Source of the DNA: Acanthosepion lycidas
Lineage: Eukaryota > Mollusca > Cephalopoda > Sepiida > Sepiidae
Direction: 5' to 3'
Assembly: GCA_963932145.1 (NCBI GenBank)
Contig: OZ010582.1
Location: 20,135,826-20,199,825, forward strand
DNA: 64,000 nt
Below, piece after piece: positions 42,786-53,240 of this stretch. Both the position numbers and the translations under genes were made by a program. How positions within the stretch are numbered: the first letter of the stretch is position 1; every line of letters starts with the position of its first letter. Under the pieces are notes generated by a model that worked only from the letters and a program-made list of their open reading frames with translations, was not told the DNA's origin and did no database searches.

Positions 42786-43162
42786 CCGGTGGACCACCCC
42801 AGGACGAAGAGAACCAAGAACCATAGGGAAATTGTAATGAAAAGTGATTAATCATTGGAACTATAACGATAATGTTTGCTTTAACCGATTCGCCAGTGTT
42901 TGGAGCTTTTATGAGCACCTAAGTGTCCAATTCAAGATGCGTATCGCCAGGTGGGAAAGTCGTTCAATCTCTACTTATGCGTAAACAGGAATTGAGAGAA
43001 GAATAGAAGGAATTTCAGACGACGATTGGCGATGGAATCAAATTGATTTTCTATTATTTTTTTATGAAAACATCATGAAGCAGATATGAAAATACTACGC
43101 ATTTATAAAGGTAACTTTCCAACAACTTTCTTTCTCAGTCTCTATTTCTCTCTGTCTGTTTC

Positions 43163-43167
<5 letters not shown>

Positions 43168-43216
<49 letters not shown>
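43168..43216. repeat. (TCTA)n microsatellite
   Basis: About 12 units. Confidence 0.98.
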
Positions 43217-43218
<2 letters not shown>

Positions 43219-43389
43219 ATTAGATCACTTAGCATCCTCCATAATTTAACTTGACCTTCACAGTTAGCCCGAAAAATATTTAGGAGCATTCTTAAATTTA
43301 AAAAAAATGAAAATTTAACAATATTTCTTAATTTGTTGCAAAATAAAATCCTTACATTTGACAAACGCGTCGATAAAGAAAAGTTCTTC

Positions 43390-43489
<100 letters not shown>

Positions 43490-43559
43490 CACACACCTTT
43501 TTTTTCTTTAACAGTGAAATTAATAACAAACGCCCTAAATCGAGTAGTACTACTAATGA

Positions 43560-43790
43560 AAAATTATGACTCTGATAGAAATCGAACCGGCAACCTTTTT
43601 GTCATCAGGGAAACCACTTTTTTTTTTTTTTTTTTTGCTAAAGGGGGCCGCTGCCAGTTTGTCCACAGATACCAGCCTGACAGAGCGTGGTTTGAATACC
43701 CTATTTAGGGAAAGGACGTCTGGCGTTGGGGCTACGATGAATTTCGATCTGCGAGCTTCTTCTCCATACTCGAAACGTACATATCAGTAA
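43560..43790. other. SINE-like debris
   Basis: GATAGAAATCGAACCGGCAA contains a minus-strand B-box-like motif. A T17 run and GC-richer sequence follow. No full unit defined. Confidence 0.3.
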
Positions 43791-43839
43791 TAATATCATT
43801 AATAACAACCGGTGTAGATCAAGATTCTGAGTATGAAAG

Positions 43840-43840
<1 letters not shown>

Positions 43841-43899
<59 letters not shown>
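43841..43899. repeat. (TA)n microsatellite
   Basis: Uninterrupted TA. Confidence 0.98.
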
Positions 43900-43905
<6 letters not shown>

Positions 43906-44023
43906 CCACATATTCAAACAAATCTTCTTCTGAGAGCTCACATTCCACGAGTTATTGGTTTTTATTGCAATCTCATATTGGTTATTGAAACTTGTATAAA
44001 AATGGGATTGCTGGCCAAATACG

Positions 44024-44024
<1 letters not shown>
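43900..44024 (-). mobile_element. Repeat family R fragment
   Basis: Minus strand: TTGCGTATTTGGCCAGCAAT..GTTTCAATAACC, homologous to TTGTGTATTTAGGCAGCA at 20944 and 22674. It is again flanked by (TA)n at 44025-44078. Confidence 0.55.

Positions 44025-44078
<54 letters not shown>
44025..44078. repeat. (TA)n microsatellite
   Basis: Uninterrupted TA. Confidence 0.98.
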
Positions 44079-44081
<3 letters not shown>

Positions 44082-44149
44082 CCTTTAGCAAATTAATTGA
44101 AACAAAACGAACAATTCTGTTATTATTGACTCTTCTTTCGTATTTTCCC

Positions 44150-44465
44150 AATGAAACATGACCCGGTGCACATGTTAGTAGTTCGTATATCCATTCTATG
44201 AAGTCGTTACTTGCAGAGTGACCCCAGTTTTTGGATTGGATTTAAATCAGGAGAGTTTCCGGGCCAGTCTATAGTACTTTAATTTGCTCACTGGAAAGGC
44301 TTGCCAGTGTGTTCCTGAAGCGCTACAATTTTCGTACGCTTCTTTGGAGTAACGTCCATCACAGGTAATGGGCGTAGGACAACTAATCGACGGTCGAGAC
44401 AATAGTGTCTGGGCGCGGTAAAAATCTGATGCAGTCACGGATGACGCAATATTTATCAAGGACAA
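44150..44465 (-). pseudogene. Tc1-like transposase C-terminal fragment
   Basis: Minus strand 44275-44180 reads Asp-Trp-Pro-Gly-Asn-Ser-Pro-Asp-Leu-Asn-Pro-Ile-Gln-Lys-Leu, the third catalytic block of Tc1 transposases (usual NPIEN). The catalytic Glu is Gln. The rest lies in other frames. Confidence 0.65.
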
Positions 44466-44522
44466 CCAAAATTCATCTTACACCTCGAAAATAGATTCAT
44501 ATTATAGATTCAACCAACGACG

Positions 44523-44552
<30 letters not shown>

Positions 44553-44553
<1 letters not shown>

Positions 44554-44930
44554 TAAAGAGAATAGGAAAACTATTCTTTACCAACGCATTTCGTTCTATG
44601 ATGATCTTTATCAATTTAATTCCAAGTAAAGAAAAATTTTTATTAATATAAATATTATTTATTATATTATTTTAATTTGATAAATGATTCAAGTATTTAT
44701 TTATTTTAAATAATAGAAGGTTTTGATTTAACCCTTTTCTTTAAATTTTTGTGGTAATGTATGTCAACTTGAGAAAAGAGTATATCTTTCAGGAAAGAGG
44801 ATATTTGAAAAAAATCCGGGGTGCAGATTTTTGGCAAAGATAGCGACACAATTAATAACCTTTCGTCGAAATAAGTTATATTTTTAATAATGTCGGATCC
44901 TTTAGATCGAAGTTGTGGTTATATTATTAT

Positions 44931-44932
<2 letters not shown>
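44553..44932 (-). mobile_element. Penelope-like 3' fragment
   Basis: Homologous to 35520-35900: GAAGTTGTGGTTATATT, CGGGGTGCAGATTT, CAACTTGAGAAAAGAG, and the terminal core TTGATAAAG..ACGAAATGCGTTGG on minus. The coding part is decayed. Confidence 0.6.

Positions 44933-44971
<39 letters not shown>
44933..44971. repeat. (TA)n microsatellite
   Basis: Uninterrupted TA. Another array lies at 44522-44550. Confidence 0.97.
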
Positions 44972-44978
<7 letters not shown>

Positions 44979-45125
44979 TACTTAAATATTTGTATCAGTA
45001 AAAATAGCGTATTAACAGAAATTAGCGGATTTAGTCCATTTTATAATATATGATGTCAATTGTTTACGTTAAAATACGCTTTAAGAAGATATGAGTAATC
45101 GAGAGAAATCATGGGACATTTGTAG

Positions 45126-45184
<59 letters not shown>
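45126..45184. repeat. (TA)n microsatellite
   Basis: Uninterrupted TA. Confidence 0.98.
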
Positions 45185-45187
<3 letters not shown>

Positions 45188-45233
45188 GGAAGAGGTTATA
45201 GTAGTTCCAACGAGAGTAAAGTGTGTATATTAA

Positions 45234-45278
<45 letters not shown>
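45234..45278. repeat. (TCTA)n array, left of Tc1 insertion
   Basis: Same phase and strand as the array resuming at 46961. The last TA (45277-45278) is the insertion target. Confidence 0.95.
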
Positions 45279-45587
45279 CAGTAGCGGCCATAATATAAGG
45301 AACGGAAACAACAAAGACATAAATATTTGTATTACTTAAAAAGTAATGGATGATTAGCAATGAAATTTTTACCGAATAAAGATTAGGGTGTAATGCATAA
45401 ATATTATACAAAGTTACAAAAATATACATAATAGTTTTTTTTTAAAATAAAGATTAAATGGAACAAAGGAAATAAGCTACTGGACAAAAGTTAAGGTACG
45501 ATATTAATAATTTGCATAAACTTTTAATTTACATTATTAAAAAAACTCGATGGAGCTTTTATCATTAGGACTTTATTTTGAAGCAAT

Positions 45588-46703
45588 ATGGCAAATTCTA
45601 CATGCAAAACGCTCTCTTTTGAAGAAAAAACTCATTATCACTAACTATTAGGTTGGTGCAAAAATAATGACGCAATAATGTCGTTTTTTGACGTTAAAAA
45701 TACGTAAAAAAAACGACATTATTACGTCATTATTTTTGCACCAACCTAATATAAAAAAAAGAAGTCAATTTCAGAAATTTATGCTATTGTTCATAGGTCT
45801 AAAATGTCGTTCATCGTGTAATTAGCAGGTATAAAACTGATAAAACGTTAGATGCAAAATCAAAAACCGGCAGACCTTCAAAAACATCGCAAAAAGAAGA
45901 TCAAAGAATTGTTAGAATATCTACAAAAACCGTTTTGAAACTGCTACATCAATTGCCCGTAGACTTAATGAAGAGACAGATAATAACATCTCAAGGAAAA
46001 CGATTGCTCGCGGGTTAAAAAATGCAGGATTGTATGCTCGTATTCCAGCTTCGAAGCCTCTCATTTCAAATCGAAACCAAAGGGTTCGCCTGGAGTATGC
46101 GATAGAACATGTTTCTTGGACTGACGCACAATGGGATACAGTTCATTTCAGTGACGAGTCTAAGTTTACTATATTTGGTTCTGAGGGCAAAACTTACGCC
46201 GTAGAACAGGTGAAAGACTGTCTTCTCAATGTGTCAAGAAAACCGTTAACTTTGGTGGCGGCAGTGTGATGGTGTGGGGAATGATTTCATCTGCAGGAGT
46301 TGGCCCTATCTTCCGCGTACATGGCAATATCAATGCTGAGATTTACAAAAAGCTTCTTCAGCAGCATGTGGTACCAAGATTACACCATAATCTTTATGAA
46401 TCTCCTATTTTCATGCAGGACAATGCACCTTGCCACAAGGCTCAGAAGGTTATGGCTTTATTTGAAGAAGAAGGAATCGCACTAATGAAGTGGCCAGCCC
46501 AGAGCCACGACCTGAATCCAATAAAAAATGTTTGGAAGATAGTTGGAGAAAGGGCTCAGAAAAGAAACCAGGATCACCTATGGGAGTTACTGAAAGACGA
46601 ATGGGAGGGAATTACTGCTGATTTTTGCAAGAAATTAATTAGATCATGTCGTCGACGATGCAGAGAAGTCATTGAAAATAAGGGGATGTTTACCAAATAT
46701 TAA
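45588..46703 (+). pseudogene. Tc1-like transposase (DD34E), inactive
   Basis: The ATG at 45588 starts Met-Ala-Asn-Ser-Thr-Cys-Lys-Thr-Leu-Ser-Phe-Glu-Glu-Lys. The reading is broken by the MITE at 45648, resumes near 45760 and contains Lys-Ser-Lys-Thr-Gly-Arg-Pro-Ser. It shifts near 45925 into RRLNEETDNNISRKTIARGL, then Phe-Ser-Asp-Glu-Ser-Lys-Phe (Asp 46153). A shift near 46230 leads to Gly-Gly-Gly-Ser-Val-Met-Val-Trp-Gly, Met-Gln-Asp-Asn-Ala-Pro-Cys-His (Asp 46419) and His-Asp-Leu-Asn-Pro-Ile-Lys-Asn-Val-Trp. The third catalytic Glu, expected 34 residues on, is Lys (AAA, 46524). The C-terminal half is otherwise well preserved. Confidence 0.92.
45648..45749. mobile_element. MADE1-like MITE, copy 2 (nested)
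   Basis: A 102-bp foldback with arms TTAGGTTGGTGCAAAAATAA..TGACG(C/T)AATAATGTCGTTTTTT, one mismatch in ~45. It is bounded by TA (45646-45647 and 45750-45751), the mariner-type target duplication. It interrupts the Tc1 transposase near codon 20. Confidence 0.95.
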
Positions 46704-46959
46704 ATTTTGTTGATATTTTGTTCACAATTAAGTATTAACAAGATCGTTCCTTAAATTTTTCCAGTAGTTTATTTCCTTTGTTCCGTTTAATCTTTATTTA
46801 AAAAAAAAACTATTATGTAAATTTTTGTAACTTTGTATAATATTTATGCATTACACCCTAATCTTTATTCGGTAAAAATTTCATTGCTAATCATGCATTA
46901 CTTTTTAAGTAATACATATATTTATGTCTTTGTTGTTTCCGTTCTTTATATTAGAACTA

Positions 46960-46960
<1 letters not shown>

Positions 46961-47051
<91 letters not shown>

Positions 47052-47062
47052 CAGTATCTTCG

Positions 47063-47124
<62 letters not shown>

Positions 47125-47135
47125 CAGTATCTTCG

Positions 47136-47197
<62 letters not shown>

Positions 47198-47198
47198 G
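46961..47198. repeat. (TCTA)n array with duplicated interruption
   Basis: About 238 bp of TCTA, broken twice by the same TCAGTATCTTCGTTATC at 47051 and 47124, 73 bp apart. This indicates an internal segmental duplication. Confidence 0.97.
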
Positions 47199-47409
47199 GG
47201 TAAAATGCAACTTTTTCTACATTTGTTTTATTAGCTTTAAAAGAGACTCGGTATTACCATGTCCCGAGGGCAACTTGCCAACACGTCAGTTTTTAACAGA
47301 ACGCGATATAATTTTTTTTTACGCATTTATCTGTGTGTGCGTTCTTAACGGAGAATGTTTATATATATATAAATAAATGTACGAATATTCAATTCTTCTT
47401 GCACATTTA

Positions 47410-47410
<1 letters not shown>

Positions 47411-47474
<64 letters not shown>
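47411..47474. repeat. (TA)n microsatellite
   Basis: Uninterrupted TA. Confidence 0.98.
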
Positions 47475-47479
<5 letters not shown>

Positions 47480-48300
47480 CATGAACATATAATGAGATTA
47501 AAATATCTAAAAATTGAAACAGAAATGTATAGTAATAAAAAGAAAAGTAAAAGAAGGAGGGTGTTTTGAAAGCGAGAAACGGGAATAAAATAGATTAAAA
47601 AGCTATAGGCTTCTTGTCGTGTATGTCGTAATTCTCGCACCAATTAAATTGCTGTTCAAAGTGACGTCAGACAATAAAGAGTTTTGGAAGGTTGCCAACA
47701 TTTCTTTATCAGTCGAGTAATAGTAATCTAACAAAAGTATCTGTCCCTTTTCCCTCTCGCTCTATTCTATTTTCAAATATCCTATATTTAGAGAGAAATC
47801 GTGTGGTGTTCTCTTTCCAAGCTTGCTTCATTCATCTCTTTTACTCCTTTAGATTAAATATCGTTCTCTTTACGATCTAATTACTTGTGTTTGTAACTAA
47901 CAATACAGTAAATATATTGTTTGCAGTCGATTAAAAAAGAATGAATAAAAATGGATTTGCTTAATGAATCCAGTTACATTTTTGTGGTTGAAAACAATTG
48001 AATTATAAAAGAAATATATAAAGAAATAAACGATTAGTTCTCAATATATTGCGACTCAAAATTACTTTTGCTTGAACTTTAAATGAAACATTTGCTCTTT
48101 CTTAGTTCAATGAAACAAAGTGTGAGCTGTGCTTTTGAACTGATCAGCTCAATTTTGCAAATAAGAAAAACCGTCAAGTCCCTTTGCCTCTATCTATTCA
48201 GGCATAGATACGCACATACACACATATAGCTATGTACTTATACTTAACTATACGCATTTTAGATACAGCATCTATATTTCTTTTTTTCCAACAAGATACT
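47480..48300. other. No feature recognised
   Basis: No supported exon or element; short frames only. Confidence 0.35.
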
Positions 48301-48306
48301 ATAATT

Positions 48307-48307
<1 letters not shown>

Positions 48308-48386
<79 letters not shown>
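48308..48386. repeat. (TCTG)n-(TC)n-(TA)n compound microsatellite
   Basis: Three successive simple arrays. Confidence 0.97.
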
Positions 48387-48390
<4 letters not shown>

Positions 48391-48706
48391 CACTCGATGA
48401 TTAGTAGGGATACGTACATCTTTTCTGGGACACCCCGTCGACTTGTTTCATTGCTTTCTTTCCCTCTCGCACCCTCTTTCCTTTTCCCCTCCCCATGTCT
48501 ATCTGTCTTTTTCTTCCCCCTAAAAAATTTATAATGAAATCTCTGTCTTTCTCCCCCTTTTTCCTTTTCCATTTTAATATTAAAACTTACTTTTTTTTTC
48601 TCTCTCTTGTTTTTCTTTTCTCAAGGAGACTTACGCTATATAGGTAGGATACAAGCTTTATCGCACAACATTTAAAGACACATTCCTGTCCACATTCACA
48701 TTTTAG

Positions 48707-48709
<3 letters not shown>

Positions 48710-48767
<58 letters not shown>
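48710..48767. repeat. (TA)n microsatellite
   Basis: Abuts the palindrome that follows. Confidence 0.98.
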
Positions 48768-48772
<5 letters not shown>

Positions 48773-48991
48773 GCTCAAACACTAATATTCCATAGTTATA
48801 ATTTATTACATTGCAATGGTAATCACGATCCAATTCATCAGACCTACAAATTAAAAAAGAAACCGGAAAATATAACTCGGGAGTTATATTTTCCGATTTC
48901 TTTTTGAATTTGTACGTCTGATAATTTGCATCGTGATTACGATTGCAATGTAATAAATTATAACTATGGAATATTAGTGTTTGAGCCTTTT
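48768..48991. mobile_element. 224-bp foldback MITE
   Basis: TAAAGGCTCAAACACTAATA..TTCCATAGTTATAATTTATT and its complement pair around ACTC-GG-GAGT at 48879, with about 90% arm identity. No ORF. Confidence 0.88.
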
Positions 48992-49087
48992 ATATTATAT
49001 TCTTACTCTCTCCTGGACATTGAGGTCTACCTGGATTCTATCCTGTTGGGAATTTATATATATATATATATTGACCACTAATATTAT

Positions 49088-49088
<1 letters not shown>

Positions 49089-49157
<69 letters not shown>
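49089..49157. repeat. (TA)n microsatellite
   Basis: Uninterrupted TA. Confidence 0.98.
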
Positions 49158-49159
<2 letters not shown>

Positions 49160-49293
49160 CAAACTGGAAATGTTTTTGTAACGCTTTTCATCTGTTAGGA
49201 TTTCATCGGACACAAATTAACCTTTCTGGTTTGTCATAGTTTTTCTAAGTATTGTTTGTTGATATATAAAATTAGACAAAATTATATATCGTT

Positions 49294-49317
<24 letters not shown>

Positions 49318-49363
<46 letters not shown>
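49318..49363. repeat. (TA)n microsatellite
   Basis: Immediately followed by the family R start TTGTGTATTTAGG. Confidence 0.98.
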
Positions 49364-49366
<3 letters not shown>

Positions 49367-49580
49367 GTATTTAGGAAGCAAATGTTCTTTACAGCAGATC
49401 TCATTAAAGACGCCTTACATTTTGTGTCAATTAATTTTATTAATCGACTTTTTCAAATTACAAATAATCCTACTCATAGAAGGAAGAAATTCCGTCAGAA
49501 ATTGTCCGAAGTTAATTTCGGAAGAAACATGTTCCAAGCTTTCGATTTTCTTAAGTCATCATCAAGGTACGTAGAGACGA
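49364..49580 (+). mobile_element. Repeat family R copy
   Basis: TTGTGTATTTAGGAAGCAAA..CCAAGCTTTCGATTTTCTTAAGTCATCATCAAGG. On minus, TTGATGATGACTT..TCGAAAGC is a hammerhead-like core with weakened helix II. Confidence 0.6.
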
Positions 49581-50139
49581 ATGGCGATTTTCGTAGAACT
49601 AGTGAATGTAGTGACGTCGGCAAAGCGTGTTGTGACGTGTGCGTCCGTTTCTGCCTTGTCTGAGAAGGATTATTCGTAATCTGGAAAAGTCGATCAAATT
49701 AAGCGTCACTAAATGTTTGTCATCTTTAATATATATACATATATATAAATATTTAGAGAGAGAGAAAGAGATAGAGAGAGCGAGGGAGAGCGAGAGAGAG
49801 AGAGAGAGAAGTTTCTGTACGGATTCTGTTTCGTTTTATTTATTTCAAAGCAAACTCAGCATAATTTCATGAAAATCATCTTTGATCTTGCCCAGTGAAA
49901 GGAAAATTACTCAAACTCGAGCATAAAAAATACATTCGTGCCCAAGTGGTTAAAGAAATAACGCCTCTATTGCTTCAGTGTTTTTTGCGTATTAACTTCA
50001 AAGGCCAAACAGAGGATGAAGAATTTGGATGATTTGGGGGATAACTTTGCACTTCCAACGCAGGTGTGATGAATTTCTTGCAAAATAACTCGAAACTTTT
50101 ATTGTACATGTGTAATCTGAATAAATACATATAACGATG

Positions 50140-50629
50140 AGTCAAAATATTGTGACCAGCAACATTTGGCAAGAATGTTAGCGTCTGTATTGTAACAACT
50201 GCGCATGTCACGGTCAGTAGCTTATAAGCAGAGGCGAAGGAGGGATCATGTTCAATTGTGGTGAGTACATATCGGCAGTGGTTCAAGGTAGGAATAATCA
50301 CTAATCCCTGGCAAGGCATTGACCGGTCAAGACTTATCTAAGCAAGAACGGATCAAAGGCTTCCTACGGGTCAACAGGAAGGATCATGTGACACAAATTG
50401 GAGATAATTTTGATCAAAGTGAAGGAAGAAATGCATCACAACACACTGTACATGACATGTGTGTGAGGTTGGGAAGCTGTAGGCCATTTAGTGTATCCAT
50501 GTAACCAATTCTATAAGTGAAAGCAAATTCGTTCGACATAGGAACATCGGAATTGAATGAATGGAAGAATATCATTTGGTTAAATGAGTTTCGTTTTCTC
50601 CTGACAGGTAGAAGAGTGTATGTCTGTCG

Positions 50630-50697
<68 letters not shown>

Positions 50698-50720
50698 TGG
50701 GGAAGTGAATTCACCTGAAT
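50140..50720 (+). pseudogene. Tc1-like transposase fragment interrupted by (TA)n
   Basis: HVTQIGDNFDQSEGRNASQH (50378-50437) matches the second helix-turn-helix of Tc1-like transposases. Downstream Glu-Trp-Lys-Asn-Ile-Ile-Trp-Leu-Asn-Glu-Phe-Arg-Phe stands where W.DE.RF is expected, so the first catalytic Asp is Asn. A (TA)n array at 50631-50694 splits the frame after Arg-Arg-Val-Tyr-Val. The remainder is unrecognisable. Confidence 0.6.
50631..50694. repeat. (TA)n microsatellite
   Basis: Expanded inside the transposase remnant. Confidence 0.98.
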
Positions 50721-51551
50721 GAACATTAAAAAAAAACAAGCCATCTTGCAGTGGCAGTATAACAACATCATGTGGAAAGTATCAGTTGCCTTAGCGCCAT
50801 TGACGATAAGCAACACCATTGTTCAGTTATAAGATCTTGGCCCAAGATGTTTGTTCTGAAGAACCTCCTGCGGTAGTTGAACGACGTGCTGTCAATCTCC
50901 TGCCACGAGACCCCAGAGGGGGTCTTGTAGAATCTTATACTTAATCGAGTAAGTGCTATTTTATTATCACATGAAGGACGGACACGGATAAGGTACCAGA
51001 ACCTTATTAAGTTTGGGCTCGTTTGGTATAGTGAAGAATTGATTTTCTTATTGCAATTACAATTAGCATTATAACCTTTGCTTTCTACTCTAAAATAAAT
51101 AGCACATTGGATAGAACAAAGAGAATAATCGTTTCTTCAGTAATTTCGTCAAAAATATTTTAATTTAAACTGCATAAAACTGAAACATGAAGAGTTCTTA
51201 ATTCTGTGAATCTCTCATTTTTGGCGGTTACCACAGGGTTCTTGGTCTTTCTCGAGTGTATCTAAATCGAAAAAAATCTGAATATATAGCATTCCATTTC
51301 CCCGTTAATTCCTGAAAGACTTGAAGAGCGAAAGAAAGTCGAAAGTGATATGGAAGAAAATGGTAATACAAATCATATCTATAGGGAGAAATAATTACAC
51401 TAACCGCCATGTATGACGATAACCGTTTTAGGGCGAAGAAACTTAATGGGACTACATCAGAATCAATCTCAGCTTATATTTTTATGAAAAGTATTTATAA
51501 CTAATTTGATGTTATGAGATTTTATTATGCAAATCATACTGTAAATAGATA

Positions 51552-52161
51552 CAGTAGAATCCCTGACAACCAGGCTAAGAAGGCCTTCCGGATATGAGGA
51601 ATTGGTTACAAAGTCCAGATATGAGGGGTTATATTTAGATTAAAATAAAAGAACTGGAATCAGATTTAACATTTATTTTTAATGTTTTATAATAAACAAA
51701 ATAAGCTAATGGTGAGTGAAATATAACGGAATAGATTTTAAGGAAAAAGAAATAAATTATGTAATTTTAATTAAAATTCATTAAATTAAGTATGCCACGT
51801 ATGCAAAACAAATAATGTAACGAGGATTTTTAATCGCTGTTGCATGATGATTCTTTCTTTTCTAATGTCATTTTCAACCTTTTCCGCATTTCATTTTGCT
51901 TTTGTTCTTGAATTTTTTTTAAACGAACGACACTTTTTAACTCCAAAGTTGTTCTTTTCCTCTTATTCCCATCATCTTTTGTACCAATACAAGCCATTAG
52001 CAATTACCTAAAGTAAATTTCCTAAAAAACAGAAATTTCAAATCAGTTACATATCATCCGAATAGTTCAAATGTACACATCAAAATCATATCCGGATATG
52101 CGGGATTCCGGATATGAGGCATTCCGGATATGACGGATTCCGGATATGACGGATTCTACTG
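51552..52161. mobile_element. Non-autonomous pogo/Tigger-like element
   Basis: 610 bp between TA dinucleotides, with 11-bp ends CAGTAGAATCC / GGATTCTACTG. Inside the right end, TCCGGATATG(A/C) repeats four to five times; two units (CCGGATATGA, CCAGATATGA) occur at the left. TA target duplication and CAGTAGAATCC-type ends are typical of pogo-group elements. Confidence 0.8.
51830..51997 (-). CDS. 55-codon lysine-rich small ORF inside the pogo-like element
   Basis: ATG to TAA without interruption: Met-Ala-Cys-Ile-Gly-Thr-Lys-Asp-Asp-Gly-Asn-Lys-Arg-Lys-Arg, then a Lys/Glu/Gln-rich stretch with heptad-like hydrophobics, ending Ser-Cys-Asn-Ser-Asp. It could be the residual N-terminus or a basic segment of the parental transposase, or chance. 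No catalytic motif is present. Confidence 0.35.
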   Translation of the reverse strand: MACIGTKDDGNKRKRTTLELKSVVRLKKIQEQKQNEMRKRLKMTLEKKESSCNSD

Positions 52162-52499
52162 TATATATATTATACTATTTTAAATGTAGATATATAAAGA
52201 TAAGACTGACAAATGTCCTGAGAAATATATAAGCTCAAAAAAGAAATAAGATCATAAAACATTATTGACGTATCGGAACGCAACGTTGGAAATTGCCAAA
52301 AACTTTATGAAATAGAAATTGAAAAATTGGAAAGCAATTGAAACAACAATGACAATAGAAAAAGACAAACTAACTTTAGGAATGTTGCAAAAAGAGATTT
52401 GAGAAGAAATAAAAGCAGCTTTGACCAGCAAAGGAATATTGGAAAAAGCAGGTGTTGCGAATGCAAAGAGAGAGAAAAGAGGCTGATTTCTTTTAGACG

Positions 52500-53240
52500 A
52501 ATGCGAGAAGATGCAGCACATGAAAACTGAATTCTCAATAGTACTTTTTACTGAGGAATGTAGAACTACAATGGATGGGTCTGATGTATGGGCAAAGTAT
52601 TTTGTTTGTCCTGGAAATAGTCAGCTAGAAGAACTAGTCAAACAATGTGATCTAGAAGACTCCGAGTAGGGTATATTTTGGTTATTATTCTAGGAAACAA
52701 TATTAGAGGTCCCTTCAAAGTTGATGATTTTGTCAAAACAAATGCAGATAATTATTTTAAGTTCTTGGCCAAGATGTTTTCGAGTGTTACAGGTCACAGA
52801 AAAAGAAAAAAAAAATCAAGCTAAAGAATATATTCATGCAAAACAATACGTCTTTAGATTTTGTAAAGCTGACTATTGCTATCTAAGTGAAATAGTTTTC
52901 TTAAGTTGGTGCAAAAATAATGACGTAATAATGTCGTTTTTTGACGTGTTTTTTAACGTCAAAAAACAACATTATTGCGTCATTATTTTTGCACCAACCT
53001 AATATTTGGCAAGACTCCAAGTGAATTGAATGTGTTCCAGTCTCTTCAGATATTAATCTAATAGAAAACATTAAACGAGCTGTATATGAAATTGGAAAAC
53101 AATGTATGTACAAAGCATATATATAGCGAGCAATAAAATTTATTGCAAGTAATGTTGAAGTCGAAAGAGTAGAAAAATAAAAACAATGAATGGATGAAAG
53201 ACTAAAGAAGATGGAATGCCAACGAGTCTATATTAAAATG
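52500..53240 (+). pseudogene. Second Tc1/mariner-superfamily transposase remnant
   Basis: Phe-Thr-Glu-Glu-Cys-Arg-Thr-Thr-Met-Asp-Gly-Ser-Asp (52545), Gly-Pro-Phe-Lys-Val-Asp-Asp-Phe-Val-Lys (52709), Ile-Phe-Met-Gln-Asn-Asn (52831; expected M(H/Q)DN, so Asp to Asn). After the MITE comes Ile-Asn-Leu-Ile-Glu-Asn-Ile-Lys-Arg-Ala-Val-Tyr-Glu and Met-Asp-Glu-Arg-Leu-Lys-Lys-Met. The order matches Tc1-like elements with a longer D-E spacing. Frameshifts and a nested MITE make it dead. Confidence 0.7.
52901..53002. mobile_element. MADE1-like MITE, copy 3 (nested)
   Basis: 102 bp; left TTAAGTTGGTGCAAAAATAA, right complement ends CACCAACCTAA followed by TA. Inserted just before the third catalytic block of the transposase remnant. 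Confidence 0.93.

Larger units (their letters stand above)
45279..46960 (+). mobile_element. Tc1-like transposon with ~220-bp IR/DR ends
   Basis: Inverted repeats at 45279-45502 and 46742-46960 begin CAGTAGCGGCCATAATATAA (left) and share GGAACGGAAACAACAAAGAC..GATTAGGGTGTAATGCATAA. Inside each, an outer TAAGGAACGGA and inner TTAAGG(A/T)ACGAT direct repeat mark transposase-binding sites, the IR/DR layout of Tc1 relatives. It is flanked by (TCTA)n on both sides. It contains the transposase pseudogene and a nested MITE. The outermost ~25 bases of the right end are degenerate. Confidence 0.9.

Noticed and set aside
43168..43216. CRISPR-like regular repeat spacing in TCTA arrays
   Set aside because: Contiguous microsatellite without spacers, in a eukaryotic genome.
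51228..51410. 60-codon minus ORF beginning Met-Ala-Val-Ser-Val-Ile
   Set aside because: Non-repetitive, but no homology, no splice support and a length expected by chance.
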